A stretch of 14,693 bases of DNA, taken from Gloeophyllum trabeum ATCC 11539. Its lineage: Eukaryota > Basidiomycota > Agaricomycetes > Gloeophyllales > Gloeophyllaceae. Numbering within the stretch: the first letter of the stretch is position 1; every line of letters begins with the position of its first letter. Position numbers and translations under genes: made by a program. This document shows, piece after piece, positions 1 to 8,584 of this stretch. A model generated the notes under the pieces. It was not told where the DNA came from. It worked only from the letters and a program-made list of their open reading frames with translations, and made no database searches. The stretch spans positions 1-14,693 of the forward strand of contig NW_006920420.1 of assembly GCF_000344685.1 (NCBI RefSeq). Reading direction: 5' to 3'.

Positions 1-135
1 CACTGCGCGCAAACACAAGATGGACTGCGCATCCCGGCTGAAATTATACCGCCAGTCTGCACATCTGTTTCCAGCAAACACCTGGCCCAGCGTCGGCATC
101 GGGATACTTTCCTGGAACAAGGACGGCGAGGGTAG

Positions 136-143
136 GTTTGGGA
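136..143 (+). repeat. 8 bp target site duplication, left copy
   Basis: The sequence is GTTTGGGA, identical to 744-751 and directly abutting the left inverted repeat. The perfect match suggests an insertion young enough not to have mutated here. Confidence 0.8.
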
Positions 144-179
144 AGGACCCCGGCATACTGGTATATATGTTTGATCCTA
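144..179 (+). repeat. Left terminal inverted repeat of the MITE
   Basis: This 36 bp end pairs with the reverse complement of 708-743. It has a 13 bp perfect outer block, a short diverged middle with 5 mismatches, and a conserved inner ATGTTTGATCCTA. Confidence 0.85.
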
Positions 180-181
180 GT

Positions 182-322
182 GCGGACATAAACGGCCAAT
201 TTTGAGGCCCTATGTCGGATATTTAGGCGGACATAAAGCCCAAAATTTCGGTCCATGTCCGGTATATAACGGCGGACACAAGGGCCTTGCCGGTCTTGGT
301 GTCCGATCACCTGGCGGACATA
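182..322 (+). repeat. Left subterminal repeat array (GCGGACATA units)
   Basis: The motif GCGGACATA or GCGGACACA starts at 182, 227, 272 and 314, a spacing of 45, 45 and 42 bp. Inverted partners (TATGTCGG at 211, ATGTCCGG near 255, GTGTCCG near 300) lie inside the units, so each unit can fold back on itself. Repeated subterminal motifs of this sort are commonly transposase binding sites in hAT-like and similar elements; that role is inferred here. Confidence 0.75.
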
Positions 323-572
323 CCGAGTCGTCGAAGTGTCACACCCAGTAGTCCTTGTACTAGGTTGAGTGGTGTCTCTTGTGCTGCTCAGTCAACTGTC
401 AGCTCATCTCGTGTATATCCAGGTATATCCTCAGCAACGGTCAATGACATGCAAGCTTTGGAAACAGTGGTGAATCTTAGGAAGACTGAAATACAATATC
501 CCGGAGTGATCATGTCACGATCTACTCGTTGCAGCGTTTGGCGTGTGCCGTTTTCGAGGTTGGATCCGTTTG

Positions 573-662
573 GCGGACACACCGGGGGGCGCCCGAACAT
601 AGGTCACTTATGCGGACATAAGCAGCCCAATTTGGGCTGACCGGATCCTAGAGGCGGACATA
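573..662 (+). repeat. Right subterminal repeat array (GCGGACATA units)
   Basis: The same motif starts at 573, 612 and 654 (spacing 39 and 42 bp), in the same orientation as the left array. A 15 bp interrupted palindrome, AGCCCAATTTGGGCT, lies between the last two copies at about 623-637. Confidence 0.7.
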
Positions 663-707
663 TCCGGTCCAAATGTGTGAGGCCATAAGGGCCAAAAATC
701 GGGCACT

Positions 708-743
708 TAGGATCAAACATCAGTACCCATATGCCGGGGTCCT
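708..743 (-). repeat. Right terminal inverted repeat of the MITE
   Basis: This is the inverted partner of 144-179. The outer bases read ATGCCGGGGTCCT on the plus strand, immediately before the second target-duplication copy. Confidence 0.85.
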
Positions 744-751
744 GTTTGGGA
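744..751 (+). repeat. 8 bp target site duplication, right copy
   Basis: The sequence is GTTTGGGA, identical to 136-143 and directly abutting the right inverted repeat. Confidence 0.8.
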
Positions 752-979
752 ATCCTCGGTAAACCTTGTTTTCCGCGTCACTGCGTTGCACTAGTAATGC
801 ATGAATTTCCTAGGCGCGTCGAACTCCGGCCTGGAGACGCAGACCAGTCTGAATGGCTGTAGCTTACGGTCGGGCTCATCCACACCAGATACATATACAT
901 ATGATTATCTGAACTCGTATTGCTCTGCTCCGCCTCCCTGCGTGCGACAATTACTTTCATGACTTCGCGGCGCCCTCTT

Positions 980-2232
980 TCACTCCGCGTCGACCGGGTT
1001 CCACGTAACCGCCCCGGCCTTGCCCCGGTCCAGCGCGTCCAGCTTCGCCACGTCCTCATCCGCCAAAGAAAAGTCGAACACCTGCGCGTTCGCGACGACG
1101 CGCTCCGGGTTCGCGGATTTAGGCAGCGGGACGAAGCTGGGTGCCGATCCCCCCTGTCAATCCCGGTTCCGCGCGTACGACCGAGCGGGAGACGGAACTA
1201 ACTCACCCTTTCTGCAGGCTCCAGCGGACCGCGATCTGCGCGGGGGTCTTGCCGTACTGCGTCCGACGTGAGCCGCACGCCGAAGAACGGTGTCCGGGCG
1301 CTTACCTTCTGCGCGAGCGCGGTGATCACCGCGTCGTCGAGCTTGCCCCGCACGAGCGGCGAGTACGCCTGCACGACGATGTTGTGCGCGCGGCAGTATT
1401 CGACGATGGGTTTTTGCTGGCAGAACGGGTGGAGCTGTGGATGTAAGTGAAGCAGCGTTATTGAGTCCTTCGTTTGTCAGCTCTTGGGACGACGCACCTC
1501 CACCTGGTTCACAGCTGGCAGCTCGAGCCCCGCCTCCTTGATCTCGTCGATGTGTTTCGGTGAGCTGGGTACGCGTCAGCTTTCTTACACTTCCTGGGAG
1601 TGCTCGCGCCTACTAATTCGAGACACCAATGCTCTTGAGCTTGCCCTCCTCCTTCGCCCTGAGGAGCGCTTTGTACGTCTCGAGCCGCTTCGTCTTGCCT
1701 GAGAGCGGCGAATGGATCAGGTAGAGGTCGAGGTAATCTGGACAGTAGAGAAGAGATAAGGCAAGTGCGACGGGGACGGCAGCGGGACGTACTAAACCCG
1801 AATTTGTCCAGCGAATCCTGGACCGCGCGCAACGTCGACTCGTACCCGTGCTCCGGATCATAGATCTTGGAGGCTGATCGCCGCGGGGAAGAAGCGTCTG
1901 CATTAACACCCGCGAGGCGTCCCACGAACAGCAGGTATACGCACTGACGAACACCTGCTCGCGAGGCACGCCGCTCTCCTTCACGGCGCGCCCTACCGCC
2001 GCCTCGTTGCGGTACATCCGTGCAGAGTCGATGTGGCGGTAGCCGTGCTTGAGCGCGGCTAGGCAGGCAGGGACGGGGTCTTCATTCAGGTACACGCCCA
2101 GCCCGAGCACGGGCATGGTGTTGCCTTGGGATTGCCCGCGGGTGAGCACAGAACTGCATCATCTTCGGTATTCGATCCATACGCACCATCAAGCATGCGC
2201 ACGGTGGACGCGAGCGAAAGTGTAGAAGCCAT
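980..2232 (-). CDS. Aldo/keto reductase, 277 aa, 8 exons
   Basis: This is a cytosolic NAD(P)H-dependent oxidoreductase of the aldo/keto reductase superfamily, reducing aldehydes or ketones to alcohols; the substrate cannot be read from sequence. CDS is complement(join(980..1136,1207..1256,1306..1434,1498..1564,1614..1737,1793..1873,1945..2124,2187..2232)), 834 nt, with introns of 49-71 nt and GT-AG ends. All four catalytic residues are visible: Asp48 and Tyr53 in HIDSARMY, Lys78 in VTSKIYDPEHGY, His111 in LYLIHSP. The cofactor loop is PLPKSANPERV with Lys232, Ser233 and Arg238. Other marks are MPVLGLGVY near residue 20 and IGVSNYSPKHIDE around 140. Length is close to the usual 270-320 aa. The start at 2232 was chosen because the short first exon joins in frame to read MLDGNTMPVLGLG, matching family N-termini. 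No disruption is seen. It lies 496 bp downstream of the transporter on the same strand. Confidence 0.95.
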
Positions 2233-2728
2233 TCCTCTTCGAGCTGCTTAAATGACTTGACTGTTCGATGTCTCTGGAGAAGTACGTGGACGACAAGTGA
2301 ACGTCCGCCACTGAACCCCAGTGCACTCACGCTTACTCAGGATGCTGGAGAACGGAATAGCCGTCGGGAAGCCATGACGTCGTGGTAAGATAAGATAAAA
2401 GATGTAGAATACATACCAAAAAACTCGAATTGTTCAATGCCCAAGAAAATCAGAAGAAAGACTGTCGCGGACTTCAGTTCCGAACGTAGTCTCTCCGACT
2501 GGCTGACAGCGACGGGCACACCCGCCATCGAAACGTCGGCAAAATAGTCGCCCGCTCAGCTTTCTCGATCAAACAATATGGGACGGTAAGGTAATGAGTA
2601 TTACAGACAATCGTACAGTTCACGTGAAGCAAGTATCATCAACCAAATAACATTACAAGAAAGCGTTACAGACATGAAGCTCGAGCAATGATACCAGCAA
2701 AACAGAGCCGAGGTCGAGGAAGCTTTCC
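2233..2728. other. Intergenic: transporter 3' flank and reductase promoter
   Basis: This 496 bp gap separates two minus-strand genes. I see no credible coding exon; a 63-codon minus-strand frame at 2337-2528 lacks family likeness. The only recognisable signals are the CRE/GATA-like cluster at 2375-2398. There is no clear TATA box for the reductase. Confidence 0.6.
2375..2398. promoter_or_regulatory. CRE-like site and tandem GATA sites upstream of reductase
   Basis: TGACGTCG (7 of 8 bases of the CRE palindrome) lies at 2375-2382. Two abutting AGATAA sites lie at 2388-2393 and 2393-2398, 155-165 bp before the reductase start codon. CRE sites bind bZIP factors, and paired WGATAR sites bind fungal GATA factors of nitrogen control. 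Motif matches only. Confidence 0.3.
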
Positions 2729-5376
2729 CTACACCTTCTGCTGTATCGACTTTTCGGACGTTGTATCCTGTGCTTCGTGCTCGAGGGCTGAAAAGGAGGT
2801 AATTGGCATGCGGAGTTTGCTGGGATGGGTGGGGGAGAGACGTACCTCGTTCCTGCCTCTCGATGTCTGCTCTCCGCTTCTCCGCCGAGACGGTACCGAA
2901 GATGATGTCCATCTCCTCGAGTGAGCGTCCCTTCGTCTCAGGGATGAGCCTTTGGTAGAATGTAAGTAAACACGTTCCTTGAGAAGTAAGACGACGCCTA
3001 CAGAGAGAAGACACCCATGCCGGCGATGTTGATGGTGGCGAACATGAGGAAGATCTTGTAGCCCAAATCCGTGACCATCATCGGCGTCACCTTCGACACG
3101 ACAAAGTCTACAAAGAGGGGGTCAACATCGTACAGACCACTGTCGACAAGCCACTTACTCCACAGCCACTGAGACGCGCTGGCGACTGCCAGCCCATAGT
3201 GCCGCGTGCGCGTCGGGAAGATGTCCGACACGTACACCCACGGGAGCGGGCCCCAGCCCATCGAGTAGAAGCACACGTAGATGTACAGCATCGCGGCCAT
3301 CGCCTTGCTCGCGACGGGCGGGGTGACGCTGCCAGCCGTCGGCGGCGGGTGCGTCTTGAGGATGGAGCCGATGATGAAGAAGAGGATGCCCATGCCGAAG
3401 GAGGAGATGATGAGCGACATCTTGCGGCCAAGCGACTCGACGAGGAAGAACACGAAGAGCGCGGTAGCGACGACTTTGACGATGCCGTAGATACCGGACG
3501 CGAGCAGCGAGTTGGCGTTGCCGGTATACCCGATCTGGAGTACGGTCAGCGTCGGGATACATAGCGAGACCCGAACAACGCACGGATTGGAAAATCTGCG
3601 GCGCGTAGTACGACACCGAGTTCTGACCGCTCCATTGCTGGAGGAGGAAGATCACGAACGCGATCACGAAGCGGATAAAGTTGCCCTTTCCGAAGAAGGC
3701 CTCCTTAAGCCCGAGCCCCTGCCGGGCCTCGCGCTCCTCCTTGATGGCCGCCTCGATTTCGGCGAGCTCATACATGACAGACTCGGACTCGGGCGACTCT
3801 TTGCGGAGGTACGCGATGTTCTGCAGGGCCTCTTGGTTCCGGCCGCGCGAAGCGAGCCAACGCGGCGACTCCTTAACGGTGAACAGACCCATTACCATCA
3901 TGCCCGCGGGGACGAGCTGGAAGCCGAACGGTATCCGCCAGATGTTCATGCCGTGCTGATGCAAGCTAACGCCGACTGACCTAGCGCATCAGCGCCAATC
4001 CATGCGGCGCGAAAAGGCGAAAAGACACACAATTGATAAAGTACGATAACATCACGCCGATCGCGACCATGATTTGGAAGAGACCGGTAATGCGACCGCG
4101 GACTTCCTTCGGCGAACACTCGGAGACGTAGGCTGGTGCAATAGCGGAGATGGCACCGATACCGAAACCAGCCACGACACGACCGCCGTAGATGTAGCCC
4201 AGGCCGCGCGAGCCACCTGCGATGGTTTGGAGAATCTGCGATGATTCGTCAGTCACAATCCAGGGCATAAAACCGAAAGGTGCGATAGAGCTAGCGCCAG
4301 GTGACCATGTGCGCAACTCTCGGGCATGACACAGTACGCTGCAATGGTTCTTGCATCCTGCTCCCGATTGCGACAGCCTCGGGAAAGCGAAACTACAGCG
4401 TGCTCCTCTCCTGGCATCACATCGCTGAAGCATGCTGCACCGAGGGCTCTCCGCAACGAAAGAAGAACACAAGTCGAATGGGACCCATTTCATGTGTTCG
4501 CGACTTCTGATGTAAGCCGAACACCGCAGCTCGGGTGGGGGGGGGGGACGTGTGATCCCTTGCTGTGCGGTCTAGATGAGTAGGCAAACCCGGCAAGAGT
4601 GCAGCGTATGTTCCAAGGAACCACGATGGGCACCCAGCGCGAGCGCCAGGATTGAAGTCGCCGTAGCGTTGCGATAACTCGAACGGTAGGATTAGCATCA
4701 GACGTGCTGATGGCTCCGGATGTAAGCCGAAATATCGCAGCCCCGGACGGTGTGAGACATCTCCTGCTGTATCGCCTGCATGAGTGGCGAAACCGGCACA
4801 GCTGCAGCGTATGGTTCAAGGAACCACGATGGGCACCCAGCGCAAGCGACAGTATTGAGGTCGCACTAACGTTGCAATAAACGAAACGGCAGGATTCGAC
4901 GGACTTACCGCGCCAACCGAGAAGATGAGCGTGTACGCAACTAGGGGCCATCTCCGGCCGAAGCGAGCTGCATCTCATCAGTACAATCGACAGGTGCCAC
5001 AGAAAGTTGAGCTCACAAGAGATCGGAGCACTACTTAAAGCGCCGAAGAAAGCGCCAGCCTGAAGCACGGCGACTACATTTGATGAAATCTCGTTCTTCT
5101 TTCCCGTATCGATCTTCCCTTCCTTCATTGCGCCAAAGTGCTCCAGGAAGTAGCTCTGGGACACGACACCTCCACCCACACCGCTAAGCGCTGCGTAAGC
5201 TCTATCGGCCAAATGGTGAAGATGAACACGTACGTATCATAACCGAAAAGGACGATTCCCCAGTAGGCCACAAAGGCCATCCCTAAGATCCGGAAAAAAA
5301 TTCAACCCTCTTCCACCAACCTGCTAGGACGTCACTTACAGTAAACGCGGCTGTTTTTGAACATCGCCCCTGCCAT
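2729..5376 (-). CDS. MFS sugar/quinate-type transporter, 517 aa, 10 exons
   Basis: This is a plasma-membrane proton-coupled sugar-porter-family transporter, closest in feel to fungal quinate permeases (QutD-like); the substrate is inferred only. CDS is complement(join(2729..2787,2846..2949,3002..3107,3159..3534,3584..3975,4031..4235,4909..4967,5017..5183,5234..5282,5340..5376)), 1554 nt. Visible signatures: GYDTGVGGGVVSQ (about 26-38), SSRFGRRWP after TM2, PKEVRGRITGLFQ (about 146-158), the KESPRWL loop (207-213), QQWSGQN in TM7 (285-291), LVESLGRKMS, GWGPLPWVYVSDIFPTRTR and the terminal PETKGRSLEEMD. Length is normal and no motif is missing. Nine introns: eight are 49-58 nt, but the one at 4236-4908 is 673 nt and partly a tandem duplication. 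The start at 5376 is supported by a TATA box at 5477-5484 and the in-frame splice into the first membrane segment. The cytosolic tail ends EKSIQQKV. Confidence 0.95.
4236..4908 (-). other. Oversized intron of the transporter gene (673 nt)
   Basis: The donor GTAAGT at 4908 and an acceptor ending ATCGCAG at 4236 join VGA to ILQTIAGG without gaps, as expected for the family, so the whole stretch is intronic. It is about 12 times longer than its sister introns. It contains a diverged tandem duplication (4509-4896) and an 11-G homopolymer (4537-4547). The remaining 4240-4508 is unique within the window and has no recognised content. Confidence 0.85.
4509..4896 (+). repeat. Imperfect tandem duplication inside the transporter intron
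   Basis: Copy 1 covers 4509-4693 and copy 2 covers 4719-4896. Both begin GATGTAAGCCGA and end AGGATT. They share long near-identical blocks such as AAGGAACCACGATGGGCACC, and I estimate roughly 75-80% identity overall. Copy 1 alone carries the G-tract. Copy 2 ends 12 bp from the exon donor. The divergence suggests an old duplication. Confidence 0.85.
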
Positions 5377-5476
5377 ATTGTCGAGAACAAAGGCAAATAA
5401 TGTGCACCGGGCTGAGCTGCGAGCGAAGGAACGGACAGAAGGACGTCCTCGCGAAACCTAATGATGGGGCGGATGC

Positions 5477-5484
5477 TTTTATAC
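5477..5484 (-). promoter_or_regulatory. TATA box of the transporter gene
   Basis: The minus strand reads TATAAAAG here, about 100 bp before the start codon at 5376, giving an expected transcription start near 5450 and a 5' UTR of about 75 nt. This is a strong consensus and the spacing is normal for fungi. Confidence 0.65.
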
Positions 5485-5549
5485 GTAGGGAACCGCCACC
5501 GCCATTTCAGTTTCAGATCGGGGGGCAGCTGGCAATGTGCCTGGGGGAC

Positions 5550-5566
5550 ACGGCCCGGCGGGCCGT
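5550..5566. promoter_or_regulatory. GC-rich 17 bp interrupted palindrome upstream of transporter
   Basis: ACGGCCCGGCGGGCCGT is self-complementary around a single central base and contains everted and inverted CGG/CCG triplets, the half-sites read by fungal Zn2Cys6 activators. It lies about 175 bp before the start codon, upstream of the TATA box. CTGGGG (5541-5546) and GCGGGG (5570-5575), which fit the CreA/Mig1 repressor consensus SYGGRG, flank it. Binding is inferred from motif shape only. Confidence 0.35.
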
Positions 5567-8088
5567 TGTGCGGGGTAGTAACTATTTATGGTAAGCGTAG
5601 TAATTTATCTCGGTGCCGCCCCCTCATCCCCGTGGGGTACCGGGCCTGCGAGGAGGGCGCAGTGTTCATCGCCCATCACGGGGTATATCTTCCGCTGTCA
5701 TGCTGGCCGACGGCGGCTGGTATCCGGGGAGCGACATCAAAAATCTGAGCAATAAATACGCCGGAACAGCAGCAAATATGGTCCGGAAGGTATGTTCTGG
5801 ATTTTCAGGACGAGAACTCTGAAGTTGAGAAGTCAGCAGGATGTATTCGTCTCGCATGACGCAGACTGTCTATTCTTGCATATCGTTTGATAAGAGTCCG
5901 GGCCACAATCATTCTTCTCGGCTGATAGTGATACTTACGAGGACATAACGTTAGGCGGGTTAGTCGAATTCGGCCTGACGCAACCCAACTCACAAAATCT
6001 TGATTGCGGAAAGGCCAAAGTAGAGCGGTATTAAATGGCGCACTAGCGGTGTACGTTCATTGTGAACGACAGCGGACGTCGCGAACGGCCCGGCCCACTC
6101 GAAGTGCGGCATCCCAAGTGGGACATGCGGCCAGTGAATTCCATCCTTCCTCACCCACGACTATCTTCTAATAAATACATATGAACCCTTTCCTGACGTC
6201 TCAACACGACTGCGTTTCTCTTCCACCATCTAGAATCCCGAAATACACCACCCATTGGTCGGGAGGTAATAAGGCCGGCGCTACCTAGATCGGGATGGCT
6301 CAAGGGGTGGATGCTTCAGTACCCAATTGCCGGTGAGGTAACTCTCGGCCTGGGATATGATTAACGTCGGCGCCGACGAGCGGCAGGGACTCCGCAAGTT
6401 CCAGATCTGCGTCGAACAGACCGTCAAGGCTTCCTTACACGGAGGAGCGCTTTCAGGTCCACGCTCACCGAAGACGCCGAAGACACCGACCATGAGAAAC
6501 TATCCACGCCATTGGCCAGCATACGACCCAGGAAGTGTACCAGATGCTTCTGCGGTCACAGACCAGTTGCGATCTGAGGATCTACGGGTGAATATCGGGA
6601 CAGAGGGCCAGAGGTTGGCGGTCCGCCCTGGTCCGCCGCTCTATTTACAACGCTCCTCACCAGCAGCCAAGGGCGCCGAGCTTCGGGCCATTCCTCGTGG
6701 GGGCTCAGTCCAGATCGGCGGTGGACATCTTTCATTTGGCGGTTTGTTATCGGGCGTCCCTTGTCACTGCCCATGGCAGGATCTGCGTGTCCGACCTTTA
6801 TCGGGCAGATCTTGCAATGAGGGTCAACCTCTACAAGCCAAATTCCCGCTGGGGAGAAGACGAGATAAGCCGCTTCCTCATCTTTGGATCACTCTCACCC
6901 TCGATGGAGAGTAGCTGCGGCAAATAAGAAGTGACTCTCGTGTGAGTGCGAACCACAATGAGGACGACCAATGGGATTGGCTCACCACATCCGCCCGGCG
7001 TCCCGTCTCTACCTGAACAAGAAGTCAACACTAGCCTGAATCCTACACCGCTACTACTGCATGCCCAGTCCACCCACGGCCAGAATCATATGGAGAGTGT
7101 GATGATGATACTGAGAGCTGAGGAATCAGAAGCAGTGGTAAATTTAACATAGCATAACAAAGCATTACCTTCCTGTTCGGCCGTGCGACCGGGACTGACA
7201 TGCCGAGCGCTACGCGTTGCCCTCGTGTGTGGTGGACCCGATATACAACCTCTGGGTGTATGATATACTCAGGGCCCCAGTGTGGGTCCCATCGTGGTTA
7301 GTCTGTAGCTGTGAGGTGAGGTCGTCTGCAAACCAATACATAGGTCACTCCGCCCCATATGATGAGACAGCTGCACGTGTATACGCCCCCCGAGCGAGGT
7401 GCCAGTGGTCAATGCCTCACACCGTATACGCCCAACTACCTGAAAAACCCATTCAGGTACAGTTTCTGCAGTTCCCGTATCTCCCAGATTCGATACCTGT
7501 ACTTCTGAGTCGACACCCCGCCCAGCGTCAGTCGTGAGCGAAGGAGAGGAGACCGAGTCGAACGTCCCCGCACATACATATGTCGAGGCCTGGTGCGGAC
7601 GCGGCTGCTCTCTGGCGACGAGAGCCTGATCCTGAAATTCCCGTTATATTTACTGGGCGGACCAGAATCTGCTGGAGGATAGTCAGACTCCTCGTGCGCT
7701 CGACGGGGCGGCGGATGCGAGGGTTTCAAGTTCATCCTGGGAGACCGGACGCGTCGAGCGGGGTTGCAGACGTAGGTGTGGACATGGACGACCTCCGCGA
7801 ATGACCATTGACCAAGGGCCTCCTCTCCCTGAGATTGGTGTTGTCTTGATGGTGTTCTCACCACTAGCTAGAGCTTGTCGGCCGGGAACACGAAGGAGTT
7901 ACCCGTTCCGGAGAGCGTGGTTAATTCCCATTTCTCGTCCGTACTAGTAGTAGATATTGCGGTACCGCCAGCGTCCGCGAGAAAGGGCAGTGGATATATG
8001 CAAGAGTCTGGACGCGTCTCGGTGCCACCCTCAAATATTCTTAATCATTCGGAGCTGCCCATTGACACAGGTTCAGCATACTATCATT

Positions 8089-8299
8089 GGGGGGGAGTTT
8101 GACAATATTTCACTGTTAAGCTCGTATCTCCTTCAGCTTTGAAGATATTTGGACGCTGATTTGACCGATCGATGCGAAATTGTGTGTTCTATCATAATAT
8201 TGAGAAACCTTTACAGAAATTCTGCGTGCTTGCTATTCCGGCAGCAAAATACTGGTTTCGGCACGATTTCGCTTACACCGGGGGGGAGAGTTTGACAAT
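8089..8299 (+). repeat. Direct repeat pair with G7 tract
   Basis: A run of seven G followed by AGTTTGACAAT occurs at 8089-8106, and seven G followed by AGAGTTTGACAAT at 8280-8299. The two differ by one AG insertion and are 191 bp apart in the same orientation. The sequence between them is AT-rich and otherwise unremarkable. Confidence 0.6.
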
Positions 8300-8442
8300 C
8301 AGTCACACAACTGTCACACCGGCTGCGGCAATCTCCAGGCGGCATTCCCTTTCAGGAGCACCATTCGACTACGCCTTGGCCCGTGCACTGCGCGATTTCC
8401 TGGGAGGATGGCGATAACTGCAGCTGTATGTAGTCTTGGGAT

Positions 8443-8460
8443 TATAAAGCGGCATATAAG
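8443..8460 (+). promoter_or_regulatory. Possible orphan plus-strand core promoter
   Basis: TATAAA at 8443-8448 and CATATAAG at 8453-8460 are followed by a pyrimidine-rich stretch with TCTCTCTGTTCACACTCGCAG (last base 8496 or so), which looks like a fungal transcription start region. No plus-strand gene follows; the next sequence is the 3' end of the GST gene on the opposite strand. Confidence 0.3.
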
Positions 8461-8584
8461 ACCCGCCGCACCCCATCTCTCTGTTCACACTCGCAGCTTG
8501 GGACTGACAACCGAATTTCATTACCACTATCTTATAAGCTTACAACAGTCCAATACTGTATGCCTTTTCTTTTGCCACCACCCC

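Larger units (their letters stand above)
144..743. mobile_element. Non-autonomous DNA transposon (MITE-like), 600 bp
   Basis: The two ends are inverted copies of each other. The first 13 bases (AGGACCCCGGCAT) match perfectly, and 31 of the first 36 match by my count, including a shared ATGTTTGATCCTA block. The ends are flanked by an identical 8 bp direct repeat, GTTTGGGA, at 136-143 and 744-751, which is the expected footprint of insertion. The interior has no credible transposase; its longest open frames are about 60-120 codons and resemble nothing I know. Subterminal repeats fill both flanks. An 8 bp target duplication is typical of hAT and of KDZ (Zisupton-type) transposons, and KDZ elements are abundant in basidiomycetes. 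I cannot choose between the superfamilies without a related autonomous copy. It sits about 230 bp beyond the 3' end of the aldo/keto reductase gene. Confidence 0.85.
5377..8584. other. 3.2 kb gene-poor region
   Basis: The first few hundred bases upstream of 5376 form the transporter promoter. Beyond that I found no exon set that assembles into a known protein on either strand. The longest frames are a 185-codon plus-strand frame at 6357-6914 and a 142-codon minus-strand frame at 7436-7864. Both have overlapping frames open on other strands, no domain I recognise and poor codon bias, so they are not called. A short inverted repeat (CGTTCA TTG TGAACG) lies at 6054-6068. A repeated G-tract motif lies near 8089 and 8280, and a plus-strand TATA pair near 8443-8460. 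It could be decayed transposon or lost-gene sequence. Confidence 0.5.

Noticed and set aside
1509..1925. 138-codon minus-strand frame within the reductase gene
   Set aside because: It reads through reductase introns; the reductase exons assemble cleanly in their own frames.
2082..2149. Reductase start at an in-frame ATG upstream of GNTMPVLG without splicing
   Set aside because: That reading gives MLTRGQSQGNT, whereas splicing a 62 nt intron to an upstream exon gives MLDGNTMPVLGLG, the expected family N-terminus.
2337..2528. Hydrophobic 63-codon minus-strand frame between transporter and reductase
   Set aside because: Looks like a membrane segment at first glance, but there is no family match, no splice-linked neighbours and it overlaps promoter-like GATA motifs.
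3512..3979. 155-codon plus-strand frame opposite the transporter
   Set aside because: It is the antisense shadow of transporter exon 6, created by high third-position GC.
4490..5212. 240-codon minus-strand frame through transporter exons 3-4 and the long intron
   Set aside because: Only its first part is coding; beyond the exon 3 donor it translates introns and the tandem duplication.
6357..6914. 185-codon plus-strand open frame
   Set aside because: No recognisable domain, codon choice unlike the real exons, and other frames on both strands are open over the same bases.
7436..7864. 142-codon minus-strand open frame ending in a Tyr/Arg-rich segment
   Set aside because: No family likeness, no splice partners, and a start only by chance ATG. 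Left as unassigned.
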